Assembly (NCBI GenBank): GCA_903862935.1 | Contig: CAIOZY010000004.1 | Location: forward strand, 1-64,000 | Reading direction: 5' to 3' | DNA length: 64,000 nt | Origin: an uncultured Opitutaceae bacterium | Lineage (GTDB): Bacteria; Verrucomicrobiota; Verrucomicrobiia; Opitutales; Opitutaceae | Shown here: positions 1 through 9,093 of the stretch, piece by piece | Layout of the letters: every line of letters begins with the position of its first letter | How positions within the stretch are numbered: position 1 is the stretch's first letter | The notes under the pieces: generated by a model | What the model saw: the letters and a program-made list of their open reading frames with translations, nothing else | Told to the model about the DNA's origin: nothing | Database searches by the model: none | Program-made: the position numbers and the translations under genes

Positions 1-159
1 ACCCATCGCTTGGAACCAAGTCTGCATGAAATCCTTCAAGTCCTCAGCGTCACACCGTTCGAAAAAGTCCCTGTCGCAGAACTTTTTGCATCACGCCCTG
101 CCCAATTCGGTGAAGATGCTTTCACGGGGGATTTCCCTAACTTGTTCAACAACCGTTAA
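1..159 (+). CDS. C-terminal fragment of a probable IS4-type transposase (5' end outside window)
   Basis: Frame 1 is open from base 1 to TAA at 157-159: THRLEPSLHEILQVLSVTPFEKVPVAELFASRPAQFGEDAFTGDFPNLFNNR*. The 'LxEILQxLSxTxFEKxPxxxLF...NLFN' ending resembles C-termini of IS4-type transposases. Confidence 0.5.
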   Translation, partial: THRLEPSLHEILQVLSVTPFEKVPVAELFASRPAQFGEDAFTGDFPNLFNNR

Positions 160-178
160 TTGATTCCGGACACTACTG

Positions 179-2365
179 ATGCATACTAACTCCACAAGCC
201 AGTCCCGTCGGGTCGGCCTGCGCGCGTTCCTCAGCGCCCAGGCGGTGCCAGCTGTTCTCCTCTTCGCCGCGCTCGCCTTCCCAAGTCATGCAGTTGCCAA
301 CCCTTTTGCGGCAACAACACTGAGCCCTTCCAGCCAGACGGCCGTCGTGGGCACGCCTTGCAGCGTCGACATCGTTCTCGCCGTTCCCGCCGGCGGCTAC
401 GTGGCATACGGGATAGATGCGACGGTCAACTTCGACCCCTCATTGCTGCAGGTCGCTTCGGTGACCCCAGGCGGTTCGTCCCCGTTTACCAATGTGGGCA
501 CCAATACGGTCGACAACACCAACGGCTCAGTCCGGTTTGCGGCAACAGGTAGCAACGTTTCCAATGCGACCTTCGCTGTTGCAACGATCGTCTTCCAGCC
601 GGTTGCAGCAGGGACCTCAGCCCTCCACCTCCATGCTGTGAATGAGGATATCGCCGGCTATGGGCCCTATGGGGTCGACGGCTCTGCGGTCGGCGGCTCC
701 ATAACGATCAAGGCTTCGGCACCGCTGTTCTTTGCGGATTCGCTCACCGGACCGAGCAGCCCGAACCTCAACCCGGCGCTCCCCACGACGAAGTATGGCT
801 ACACCACCTCGGGTCTGAAACGGATCCAGAGCGATAGCGCGACGGACCGCCCCATGGTGACAACGGGGTCGAGCGCCTACCTGGGTGCGAGCAACTTTGT
901 CGCCGAACTCACCGTGACGGTGACAAACGACGACCTCCTGTTCTTCGGCGTGGGCCAGGGCGACACGGACGCGGGCTACGACAACGAACCGTCCCATGCC
1001 TTCTATTTCCGCGTCCATAACAACTTCCAGAACTACTACGGGATCCAGGCCGACGTGAGGAGTTCCAGCAGCCCCTCGGACAGCGGCTACCAGGCGATCA
1101 ACGAAATTGGCCAGTATCAGGCCGGTTCGACGATCAACCTGCGCATCATGCGCATCGGAGACAGTGTCACGATGTCCGTCGTGGGCGGCGGCAGCGTCAC
1201 CTACAGCCTATCGCAATACAGCGACGCCCTCGGCCTGACCGACTCGAACACCCTTGTGTTCTTCGGCAACACCAACGTCGGCTCGGTCTTCTCGAGCCTG
1301 AAGATCTACCCGATGCCGGCTCCGGTCGTCGCAAGCGAGACCGTGAACGCCGGCTACGGCTCGGCATTCAGCTACCAGATTTCCGCCACCAATTCGCCGA
1401 CAGGCTACGCCGCCACCGGACTGCCCTCCGGATTGAGCGTCAACACCTCCACCGGCGCGATCTCCGGCACGCTGCCCGGCACCCTGGGCACCGCCGTGAT
1501 CGGCCTCTCGGCGACAAACCTCGGCGGCACGGGCACGGGCACGCTCACCCTCAACATTGTCGATCTGACTCCGCCGGTCATAACGGCGCCCGCGAACATC
1601 ACCGCGGAGGCGACGGGACCAGGCGGTGCGGCCGTGACGTTTGCCGCAAGCGCCAACGATGCCATCAGCGGCTCTGTGCCGGTCACAGCTAATCCGGCCT
1701 CGGGCAGCACCTTCCCGCTCGGCTACACGGTCGACATGCTGACCGCGGTCGACGCCGCAGGAAACCAGGCGACCGCTAGCTTCAGCGTCACCGTGCAGGA
1801 CACCACGCCGCCGACGATCGCTGCGCCCGCGAATATCACCGCCGAGGCGACGAGCGCGAGCGGTGTCGTCGTCAGCTTCGCCGCAACCGCTAACGATCTC
1901 GTCGACGGCCCCGTCGCCGTGAACGCGAGCCCGGCTTCGGGGAGCACCTTCCCGCTCGGCACCACAGCGGTCATACTGACCGCGGCCGATGCGCACGGCA
2001 ACACGGCGACCGGGACATTCAACGTGACCGTGCGGGATACCACGCCGCCCAAGATCACGAGCGTCACGCCCTCGATCGCCTCGATCTGGCCGCCGAACAA
2101 GAAGATGGTGGCCGTTTCCCTCAAGGCCATCGTCAGCGATTCGGTGGGGGTCGCCTCGCTGAAGATTATCTCGGTTTCGACCAACGAGCCCGACGGGAAT
2201 GTTCAGTGGCAGATCACCGGCCCGCTCACGGTCAACCTGCTCGCCGACCGTCTCGGCACCGGCACCGGCCGCATCTACACGATCACCGTCGAGGCGCGGG
2301 ACGCCGCCGGCAATGTGAGCACGAAGACGTGCACCGTGACCGTGCCGCACGACCAGGGTAAATAG
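179..2365 (+). CDS. Secreted cohesin-like / putative Ig / HYR-domain protein
   Basis: 728 aa with signal peptide; cohesin-like N-terminal region (VGTPCSVDIVLAVPAGGYVAYGIDATVNFDPSLLQV); tandem HYR-like modules 'DxTPPxIxAPANITAEAT...LGxTxVxxTAxDAxGN'. Confidence 0.75.
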   Translation: MHTNSTSQSRRVGLRAFLSAQAVPAVLLFAALAFPSHAVANPFAATTLSPSSQTAVVGTPCSVDIVLAVPAGGYVAYGIDATVNFDPSLLQVASVTPGGSSPFTNVGTNTVDNTNGSVRFAATGSNVSNATFAVATIVFQPVAAGTSALHLHAVNEDIAGYGPYGVDGSAVGGSITIKASAPLFFADSLTGPSSPNLNPALPTTKYGYTTSGLKRIQSDSATDRPMVTTGSSAYLGASNFVAELTVTVTNDDLLFFGVGQGDTDAGYDNEPSHAFYFRVHNNFQNYYGIQADVRSSSSPSDSGYQAINEIGQYQAGSTINLRIMRIGDSVTMSVVGGGSVTYSLSQYSDALGLTDSNTLVFFGNTNVGSVFSSLKIYPMPAPVVASETVNAGYGSAFSYQISATNSPTGYAATGLPSGLSVNTSTGAISGTLPGTLGTAVIGLSATNLGGTGTGTLTLNIVDLTPPVITAPANITAEATGPGGAAVTFAASANDAISGSVPVTANPASGSTFPLGYTVDMLTAVDAAGNQATASFSVTVQDTTPPTIAAPANITAEATSASGVVVSFAATANDLVDGPVAVNASPASGSTFPLGTTAVILTAADAHGNTATGTFNVTVRDTTPPKITSVTPSIASIWPPNKKMVAVSLKAIVSDSVGVASLKIISVSTNEPDGNVQWQITGPLTVNLLADRLGTGTGRIYTITVEARDAAGNVSTKTCTVTVPHDQGK

Positions 2366-2390
2366 CGCGTCCTGGAGGTTCCCTTCTTCG

Positions 2391-2423
2391 AGGAGCCCGC
2401 CCTTCCGGCGGGCTCCTTTTTTT
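2391..2423 (+). terminator. Rho-independent terminator
   Basis: AGGAGCCCGCC (2391-2401) pairs with GGCGGGCTCCT (2407-2417), followed by a T run, 26 nt after the stop of the 179-2365 CDS. Confidence 0.85.
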
Positions 2424-2492
2424 GGGGCGTCCGGGCGCACTCCCCGGGGCGAAGTCCAGGCCCGGCGGCCTCTCCCGAGCCGGGTTGGCCCC

Positions 2493-3125
2493 TTGGGACC
2501 ACCCAAACAGGCCCGAGGGCATGACTCCGTGCTTGTTAGGGCCCGATTCCGGAGCCTTAGTTGGAGCGTGATCCTGCCTTCGCCCGCAATCCTTGGCTAC
2601 GGCTTCGGCCTCTCGGAGCTGATGCTGTTCATCCTCAAGCGGAGCAAGGCCGACGAGGCCCCCGTGGACCGGGGCTCACTCAGGATCCTTTGGATCACCA
2701 TCCTCCTGAGCATCGCCGCGTCGGGGACCATTGCGGTCGTGCTTCCGTCCTACCGGCTTCCCGTCACGGTCTACCCGTACGGCGTCGCGCTCTTCGCCGC
2801 CGGCCTCGCGCTGAGGTGGTACGCAATCATCTACCTCGGGCGATTCTTCACGGTCAATGTGTCCATTCAGGACGGCCACAGGGTCGTCGACTCGGGTCCG
2901 TACCGCCACATCCGGCACCCCTCCTACGCGGGGGTCCTCCTAGCCTTAATCGGCTACGGCCTTTGCCAGCGCAACGGGATCGCCTTGGCGGTGTTGATGG
3001 TCCCCATCACGGGCGCGTTCTTGAACCGGATCAGGATTGAGGAGGCCGTCCTGGCCGAATTCCTCAAGGAGCCGTACGAGGCCTACCGAAGCCGCACGAA
3101 GCGCCTCGTTCCGTTCCTCTACTAG
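2493..3125 (+). CDS. Isoprenylcysteine carboxyl methyltransferase (ICMT)-family membrane protein
   Basis: Multi-pass hydrophobic profile and 'VVDSGPYRHIRHPSYAGVLL' ... 'RIRIEEAVLAEFLKEPYEAYRSRTKRLVPFLY', the ICMT-family signature. True start may be downstream (2568 or 2622). Confidence 0.75.
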   Translation: MGPPKQARGHDSVLVRARFRSLSWSVILPSPAILGYGFGLSELMLFILKRSKADEAPVDRGSLRILWITILLSIAASGTIAVVLPSYRLPVTVYPYGVALFAAGLALRWYAIIYLGRFFTVNVSIQDGHRVVDSGPYRHIRHPSYAGVLLALIGYGLCQRNGIALAVLMVPITGAFLNRIRIEEAVLAEFLKEPYEAYRSRTKRLVPFLY

Positions 3126-3212
3126 CCGGTTGCGGTCCTGAAAAGCCGCCCAGGACGGCGCCCGGACCGGGGCCGTTGACTCGCTCCGGGGGCCGCCCAT
3201 TCTCGGCTGAGC

Positions 3213-5324
3213 GTGAATCGCTCCCTCCTGCTCCGGCTAGTCCTGTGCCTGTTGTGCTGCCCGCTGACGGTTCGGCCGGTCACGGTGGAGGAGAGCGCTT
3301 CCGAGCGCTCCCTGCCCGGAGCGTTTCCGGTTGTGGCGCGCCCCCCCGCGGTGCCCGGGAGCTACGAGGCCCTCCTTGTCGCCCAATTGGAGCCGTACCA
3401 CCCGGCCCAGTCCGTATCCGGCGTTATCCGACTCTGGGGCCACGGCAGTTCGAAAATTCCCTTCATGAAGCGGATCGTGGACACCTGGGAGCAGGGTTTC
3501 CGGCGGTTTCAGCCCGGAGTCTCGATCGAGTATGACATGCACGGTACCTCATCGGCGATCCCCGTGCTTGCCGCCGGACTGGCGGATGCCTCGATCCTCG
3601 GGGAGGAGATCGATCCCCTGGCGGTCGTCGCGTTCGAGAAGGTCCGGCATTATGCCCCGACCGTGATCGAGATCGCGACCGGGAGCATGGACGTGCGCAA
3701 TTTCGACTACGCCCAGATGTTCTTTGTCCACCGGGACAACCCCCTGACCGGCCTCACCCTGGCGCAATTGGACGGGATCTTCGGCGCCGAGCACCGGCGC
3801 GGTCCAAAAAACCTCAGGACGTGGGGGGACGTCGGTCTGACCGGGGACTGGGCAAGCCGGCCGATCACGCCGTACGGGTGGTTCGCCGACGACAGCTTCG
3901 GGCTCTACCTCCAGCAGGCGCTCCTCGCCGGAAGCCACCGGTGGAACGAGTCGCTTCGGCAGTTCGCGCACATCTACCGCAAGGACGGGCGCATCTACGA
4001 CCACGGCCAGCAGATCCTCGACGCGCTCTCGAAGGACCGCTACGGGATCGCGGTCTCGAACATCCGGTACCGCACGCCCGAGGTGAAGCCTCTGGCCCTT
4101 GCAGAGGCTGAGGGGAAGCCGTTTGTCGAGGCGACGAAGAAAAGCCTGATCGAGGGGACCTACCCCCTGGCGAGGTACATTCCCATCGTGGTGGACCGGC
4201 CGCCGGGCATGCCCCTGGATCCCAAGGTTCGGGAGTTCATCCATTATATCCTGAGCCGGGAGGGTCAGGAGGACGTCAACCGCGACGGCGGCTACCTGCC
4301 CCTGGCCCCGGAGGCAATCGCCGAGCAGCTGCGGCTGCTCGAGTATGCGCCCGTCGCCGCAACCTCGGCCCCGGGGTGTCCGTGCAAGGCCGTGCCCGGA
4401 GCCATCCGCATCGGGGGCGATCCGCAGATGTCGGGGGTCGTGAAGGCCTGGGTTGACGGATACCGCAAGGGTCATCCTGGGGCCTCCTTTGACGTTTCCC
4501 TGTGCGGGACGGACAACGCGATGCCCGGGCTTTACCTCGGGACCTCTGACCTCGGGCTCTTCGGCCGGGAGATCAACGTGACCGACCATGACGGGTTCGC
4601 GCATGTGCTCCAGTACGAGCCGTTCGGGCTGGAGCTGATGACCGGGAGTCTGGATCTCCCGGGAAAGTCGTGCGCCCTGGCGGTCTTCGTGAATGAGCGT
4701 AACCCGCTCACCCGGCTGACCCTGGCGGAACTCGATGCGGTCTTCGGAGCGGAGCGGCGCAGGGGGCACTCCGACATGGAAACCTGGGGCGGGCTGGGGC
4801 TTCAGGGAGCATGGGCGGCGGCGCCGATCAACCGGTACTGCTTCGACCTGGAGACGGGAACGGGGCGTTTCTTCGCCCATTCGGTTCTCAAAGACAGCCT
4901 GAAACTCAAGTGGTCGCGGACCCTGGAGTTCAGGGACATCCCGCTCCCCGACGGCTCCGTGGACGAGGCGGGGCGGAGGATCGCCCTTGCCCTCGCCGGG
5001 GACCCCTACGGGATCGCGATCGGCGACCTGCGCAACGCCCGGCCCGGGATCAAGGTCATTGCCATCGCAGAGCGCGAGGAAGGTCCCTATCTGGTCCCCA
5101 CCCGCAACAGTGTCGCTGAGCACAGCTATCCCCTGGCTCGGACTACCTATGTCTACCTCAACCGCCCGCCAGGAAAGCCCGTGGAGCCAAGAATCAGGGA
5201 TTTTCTAAACTATGTCCTCGGGCCCGAGGGCCGTGCGGCGGTGGAGTCGGACGGGGGATTCCTTCCCCTCACCGAGGCACGGGCGGCGGAGCAGGCAGGA
5301 AAACTAGGGCGCGCAACGCCCTAG
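3213..5324 (+). CDS. PstS-like phosphate-binding protein with two tandem PBP domains
   Basis: 703 aa; PstS-type fold motifs occur twice (VIRLWGHGSSKIPFMKRIVDTW.. and AIRIGGDPQMSGVVKAWVDGY..; 'NPLTxLTLAxLDxxFGAExRRG' in both halves; 'YPLAR...RPPGxPxxPxxRxFxxYxL' in both halves). Confidence 0.8.
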   Translation: MNRSLLLRLVLCLLCCPLTVRPVTVEESASERSLPGAFPVVARPPAVPGSYEALLVAQLEPYHPAQSVSGVIRLWGHGSSKIPFMKRIVDTWEQGFRRFQPGVSIEYDMHGTSSAIPVLAAGLADASILGEEIDPLAVVAFEKVRHYAPTVIEIATGSMDVRNFDYAQMFFVHRDNPLTGLTLAQLDGIFGAEHRRGPKNLRTWGDVGLTGDWASRPITPYGWFADDSFGLYLQQALLAGSHRWNESLRQFAHIYRKDGRIYDHGQQILDALSKDRYGIAVSNIRYRTPEVKPLALAEAEGKPFVEATKKSLIEGTYPLARYIPIVVDRPPGMPLDPKVREFIHYILSREGQEDVNRDGGYLPLAPEAIAEQLRLLEYAPVAATSAPGCPCKAVPGAIRIGGDPQMSGVVKAWVDGYRKGHPGASFDVSLCGTDNAMPGLYLGTSDLGLFGREINVTDHDGFAHVLQYEPFGLELMTGSLDLPGKSCALAVFVNERNPLTRLTLAELDAVFGAERRRGHSDMETWGGLGLQGAWAAAPINRYCFDLETGTGRFFAHSVLKDSLKLKWSRTLEFRDIPLPDGSVDEAGRRIALALAGDPYGIAIGDLRNARPGIKVIAIAEREEGPYLVPTRNSVAEHSYPLARTTYVYLNRPPGKPVEPRIRDFLNYVLGPEGRAAVESDGGFLPLTEARAAEQAGKLGRATP

Positions 5325-5350
5325 GGCTCCGCGCATCAGGGCCGGAGCCC
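5324..5350 (+). terminator. Hairpin after PstS-like gene (terminator candidate, no clear T tract)
   Basis: GGGCTCCG (5324-5331) / CGGAGCCC (5343-5350), at the stop codon of the 3213-5324 CDS. Confidence 0.35.
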
Positions 5351-5425
5351 CCGCGCGCTCCAATGAGCCAAAAACGTCACCGAACCGCAACCGCATCGGC
5401 ATAGGCGTTTGGCAGGGTTGAGGGT

Positions 5426-6199
5426 GTGAATTCTACCGTCGAATGTCCGGCCCGGGAGGCCATCGCCCTGCCTGTCAGCGTCTCCGATCGGTACTGCGTC
5501 CGGCTCGCCTGCGACGCCGAGGAAGTGCGCTCTGCCCAGCGGCTGCGCTTCGAGGTGTTCAACCTGGAGATGCAGGAAGGTCTCGAAGCTTCATACCGGA
5601 CGGGCTTGGACCAGGATCTGCTCGATCAAGTCTGCGATCACATCCTCGTCTATCATTCGGCATCCGGAGAATTGGCCGGAACCTACCGCATCCAGAGCGG
5701 ATCGACAGCGGCTTCGGGCCGGGGATATTACTCGGAGCAGGAATTCGATTTCTCCGTGTTTGAGCCCCTGCGGGGTGAAATGATCGAGGTCGGGCGCGCC
5801 TGTGTGCACCAGAGGCACCGCAACCTGTCGGCGCTCGGTCTGCTGTGGAAGGGCATCGCCCTCTATGCCCAGGAGCGAGGGGGGCGCTATCTGATCGGCT
5901 GCAGCTCCCTGCCCACGGTGGATCCGAACGCCGGCTGGTCCGTTTACCAGAGTCTCTCCCAGAGGCATCTGTCGCACTCCGGGCGGCGCACCCGGCCGCT
6001 CCCCGGCTGGGAATGCGTTCCGGATAATCCCACGGGGATTCCTGTTCCGGTTCCGCGGCTGATGCAGGCCTATCTCGGGCTGGGTGCGGAAATCTGCGGC
6101 GCTCCTGCGCTGGATCGGCAATTCGGCACGATCGACTTCCTGACCCTGCTTGACCTGGAGTCGCTCCATCCGGCGGCGAGACGGCGCTTCTTTGGATGA
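5426..6199 (+). CDS. GNAT-type N-acyltransferase (OlsB-like, ornithine lipid synthesis family)
   Basis: 257 aa: 'YCVRLACDAEEVRSAQRLRFEVFNLEM...CDHILVYHSASGELAGTYRIQ...ELFDFS..GEMIEVGRACVHQRHRNLSALGLLWKGIALYA', typical of the OlsB / autoinducer-synthase-like acyltransferase family. Stop overlaps the next start (ATGA). Confidence 0.75.
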   Translation: MNSTVECPAREAIALPVSVSDRYCVRLACDAEEVRSAQRLRFEVFNLEMQEGLEASYRTGLDQDLLDQVCDHILVYHSASGELAGTYRIQSGSTAASGRGYYSEQEFDFSVFEPLRGEMIEVGRACVHQRHRNLSALGLLWKGIALYAQERGGRYLIGCSSLPTVDPNAGWSVYQSLSQRHLSHSGRRTRPLPGWECVPDNPTGIPVPVPRLMQAYLGLGAEICGAPALDRQFGTIDFLTLLDLESLHPAARRRFFG

Positions 6200-7008
6200 G
6201 TGTTCGGAATGCGGCCGCAGGACTCGGGAGGCCGGTCCGCACCGCAGTGCGCTCGGCCAGGCTCCTGGCTGCGGTGGTTCGGGCGGCAGGTGAGATCGCG
6301 ACCGGGTGCCGTGATTCCCGCGAAATAAACCACGCCGGGGCACGCAGAGCCCTGCGCGCCATGGGCGTTCAGCTGCAGGTTTGCGGGGACGTTCCACCGG
6401 ATGGCCTCATCGTCTGCAATCATCTCAGCTATCTTGACATCCTGGTGATCTCGGCCGCAGCCCCGGCCGTCTTCGTCTCGAAGAGCGAAGTGCGCTCGTG
6501 GCCGATCCTTGGCTGGATTGCCCGGCGCACCGGGACCATCTTTGTCGAACGCGGCCACTCCTGCGGCGCGGGCCGGACGGTGGAGGAGATCGAAGGAGCT
6601 CTGCGCGCGGGCAGGCGGGTCGTCCTTTTCCCGGAGGGGACCAGTTCCGGCGGCGAGACGGTCCTCCCGTTCAAGTCTTCGCTCCTGGAGCCGGGCAGAC
6701 AGGGCCCGATCAGCGCGGCGGCCCTGGCGTACTCCCTCGAACCCGGAGACGGTGATCCGGCGGAGGTCGTCTGCTATTGGAAGGACATGACACTCCTGCC
6801 CCACCTGATCCGGCTCCTCGGCAGGCGCAGCATCCGCGCAACGCTCGTCTTTGCCCGCTTGGACGGCTCGGATGCCGACCGCAAGAGCCTTGCCCGGCGG
6901 CTCCATTCACTCGTTCTAACCCTCAAGCAGACTGTGGATTGCAATCAGCAGCAAGCGGGGCGGGGGGTCGCCCCCGGCCATGGCCGAAGCAGGGGAAAAG
7001 CGCAATGA
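6196..7008 (+). CDS. Lysophospholipid/1-acyl-glycerol-3-phosphate acyltransferase (PlsC family, OlsA-like)
   Basis: NHLSYLDI (NHxxxxD motif) and 'FPEGTSSGGETVLPFKSSL' PlsC motifs; start overlaps the stop of the OlsB-like gene. Confidence 0.85.
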   Translation: MSVRNAAAGLGRPVRTAVRSARLLAAVVRAAGEIATGCRDSREINHAGARRALRAMGVQLQVCGDVPPDGLIVCNHLSYLDILVISAAAPAVFVSKSEVRSWPILGWIARRTGTIFVERGHSCGAGRTVEEIEGALRAGRRVVLFPEGTSSGGETVLPFKSSLLEPGRQGPISAAALAYSLEPGDGDPAEVVCYWKDMTLLPHLIRLLGRRSIRATLVFARLDGSDADRKSLARRLHSLVLTLKQTVDCNQQQAGRGVAPGHGRSRGKAQ

Positions 7009-7053
7009 CTTGCGGGGCGCGGCCTGCCGGTCCAGCCTTGGGCTGAGTCGACC

Positions 7054-7920
7054 ATGAGCATGAGACTTTCCTTCGTCACAGGGCGGTTGATGGCCTGCTG
7101 GGGCGTTTTCAGCCTGATCGCCACGGCGGTGGCGGGTGAGCCCAGCCTCGCAATCAAGGGCTCGAACACCTTTGGCCACGATCTGGCGCCAGTGCTGATC
7201 CGGGAGTTTCGACAGGCCCATCCCGAGATCGGCGTCACGCTGGAGTCAAAGGGCAGCGGGTCGGGGTTCGCAGCGCTGCTGGCCGGCGACTGCGCTATCG
7301 CCAGTTCCTCCCGCCCGGCCAACGAGGATGAGTTGCGCCTGGCGCGTTCGCGCGGTGTCGCGCTCGCCGATCATCCTATAGGATACTACGGCGTGGCCGT
7401 AATCGTGAATGCGGGAAATCCAGTCGCGCGGCTGTCGGATGACCAGGTGCGGGACGTGTTCACAGGCGCCGCCACCGATTGGCGCATGATCGGAGGATCC
7501 CCGGGCGCCGTGCATCTTTACATCCTCAGCCCGGGGTTGGGCGAGTCGCTCGGATTCCAGGAACTTGCGATGGAGCGAAGGCCGTACGCGGCTTCCGCTC
7601 GGGCCTGTTCAAGCTATGTGGATGTGGTCGCCGCGGTGGCCAAGGACCCCGGGGGCATCGGTTACGCCGACATGACTCTCGGCAGCCGGTCAGGCGTGCG
7701 GATGGTGCGGATAAACGGAGTTCCCCCCAATGTCGTCACCGTCAACTCGGACGATTATCCGTACTCGAGGACGCTGCGGCTTTACACCGTCAAGGACCGG
7801 GAATCGCAGGCCGCGCGGGAGTTCATCAGCTTTGTGAAGTCGGACGCGGGACAGGCCGTGCTCAGCCGGATGGGTTTTGTCCGGCTGGAGGAATCGCGCC
7901 TGCCCTCGATGGGCTGGTGA
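7054..7920 (+). CDS. PstS-like phosphate-binding / substrate-binding domain protein
   Basis: Signal peptide; 'LAIKGSNTFGHDLAPVLIREFRQAHPEIGVTLESKGSGSGFAALLAGDCAIASSSRP..DQVRDVFTGAATDW' typical of PBP_like_2/PstS. Confidence 0.85.
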   Translation: MSMRLSFVTGRLMACWGVFSLIATAVAGEPSLAIKGSNTFGHDLAPVLIREFRQAHPEIGVTLESKGSGSGFAALLAGDCAIASSSRPANEDELRLARSRGVALADHPIGYYGVAVIVNAGNPVARLSDDQVRDVFTGAATDWRMIGGSPGAVHLYILSPGLGESLGFQELAMERRPYAASARACSSYVDVVAAVAKDPGGIGYADMTLGSRSGVRMVRINGVPPNVVTVNSDDYPYSRTLRLYTVKDRESQAAREFISFVKSDAGQAVLSRMGFVRLEESRLPSMGW

Positions 7921-7984
7921 GCTGTTCCATGTAGCTCGCCCGCCCCGGAAGCGGGGCCCGGGGCAAGCCCGTATACCTGAGAGC

Positions 7985-8039
7985 AGGGGGCTGGGTTCGC
8001 TTCGCTTCGGGTTGGCGGCGGAAGCCGCCCCGGCCCCCT
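7985..8039. terminator. Possible terminator hairpin between convergent genes
   Basis: AGGGGGC (7985-7991) / GCCCCCT (8033-8039) enclosing a nested GGCGGcggaaGCCGCC stem, between convergent CDSs. Confidence 0.35.
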
Positions 8040-8041
8040 CT

Positions 8042-8953
8042 TTAACCACCCGGACGGGCAGAACTGCCGGCAAAGGTGATCGGGATCTCGACCTGCACCT
8101 CGACGGGGCGGTGGTTCTCGATCTTCGGCAGGAAGCGCCACGTCCGGACAGCCGCCAGGGCGGCCTCTCCAAAAGCGGGCTGGGAGGCGCTCTCGAGCAC
8201 AGGGTCCCCGACGCTGCCGTTTGTTCCGATGCGCATTCGGATCGTTGCCTTACCGTCAACGTGGCTTCTTGCCAGGGTTGCGGGGTATCTTGGCTCGGGG
8301 CAGAGGAAGGGACTCGGCGGCGCGTTCTCAACCCCTGTGATTCGCCGCTTGACCATCCGGTCCAGGACTCGCTCCCGGGTCTCGAACGGGATTTGCGAAT
8401 GAAGGACCTCCCGCCCATCCGTGAAGACGTGCAGCTTGAACCGGCCTGCGCCTCCGTTGCGGTGCATGATCGGGGCCCTCGCGATCAGGGGAACGGGCTG
8501 ATGCGCCTCAAGGGTACCGATCTCCTGAATGAACAACCCCTCGTCGTTATCCTCCGACTTGAGGTCGAGCACCACGAAGACCCGCTCCAGCCTGCAGGAC
8601 GACTCGAATTCTCCCCGCACCTCCAAGGCCTCGTTGGCCCGGGTGGCAAGGTTCACGGCGGTTGTGTAGCTGTAGTTCAACCGCAAATCCCGGACCGAGA
8701 CAAAGACCGGATAATACTCCTCGACCTTTTTCAGGACGAACTCCCGGCCGAGCGAGCGCTCCAGCTTTCCCTCCCTCATGACGAAGGGCTCGTTTCCCCG
8801 GGCCTCCCGTACGAGGAGCCACGGATCCCCGCCAGTCTTCACATAGAGGGCGCTCTGGGCGGTCAAGCGAACGCTCAGCCCGGACACTGCCGCCAGGCCC
8901 GCGCAGCTCGCAAGTGCGATGAGCTTTCTCCGAAGGCTTATGCCAGCACTCAT
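8042..8953 (-). CDS. TonB C-terminal domain protein (energy-transducer TonB family)
   Basis: C-terminal 'PEPRYPATLARSHVDGKATIRMRIGTNGSVGDPVLESASQPAFGEAALAAVRTWRFLP' matches the TonB_C pattern. Confidence 0.8.
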   Translation of the reverse strand: MSAGISLRRKLIALASCAGLAAVSGLSVRLTAQSALYVKTGGDPWLLVREARGNEPFVMREGKLERSLGREFVLKKVEEYYPVFVSVRDLRLNYSYTTAVNLATRANEALEVRGEFESSCRLERVFVVLDLKSEDNDEGLFIQEIGTLEAHQPVPLIARAPIMHRNGGAGRFKLHVFTDGREVLHSQIPFETRERVLDRMVKRRITGVENAPPSPFLCPEPRYPATLARSHVDGKATIRMRIGTNGSVGDPVLESASQPAFGEAALAAVRTWRFLPKIENHRPVEVQVEIPITFAGSSARPGG

Positions 8954-9093
8954 ACGCCCTCCGCAGGGCGCGGATCAAGTCTTTGCCACGCTCCGATCGG
9001 CACAGGGGTACGGATTCTCCCGGGGGCGCCGACCGCGGTGGCGGAGGCGCTCCTCGCACCCCCAGGAAATAGGCCAAGGGCTGATTGTCCCCG

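Noticed and set aside
1208-2506. 432-aa minus-strand ORF opposite the cohesin/HYR gene
   Set aside because: Arg/Gly-rich shadow ORF typical of high-GC antisense frames; the plus strand encodes recognisable domains.
3549-5123. 524-aa minus-strand ORF opposite the tandem PstS gene
   Set aside because: Low-complexity antisense translation with no domain; the plus strand has clear PBP motifs.
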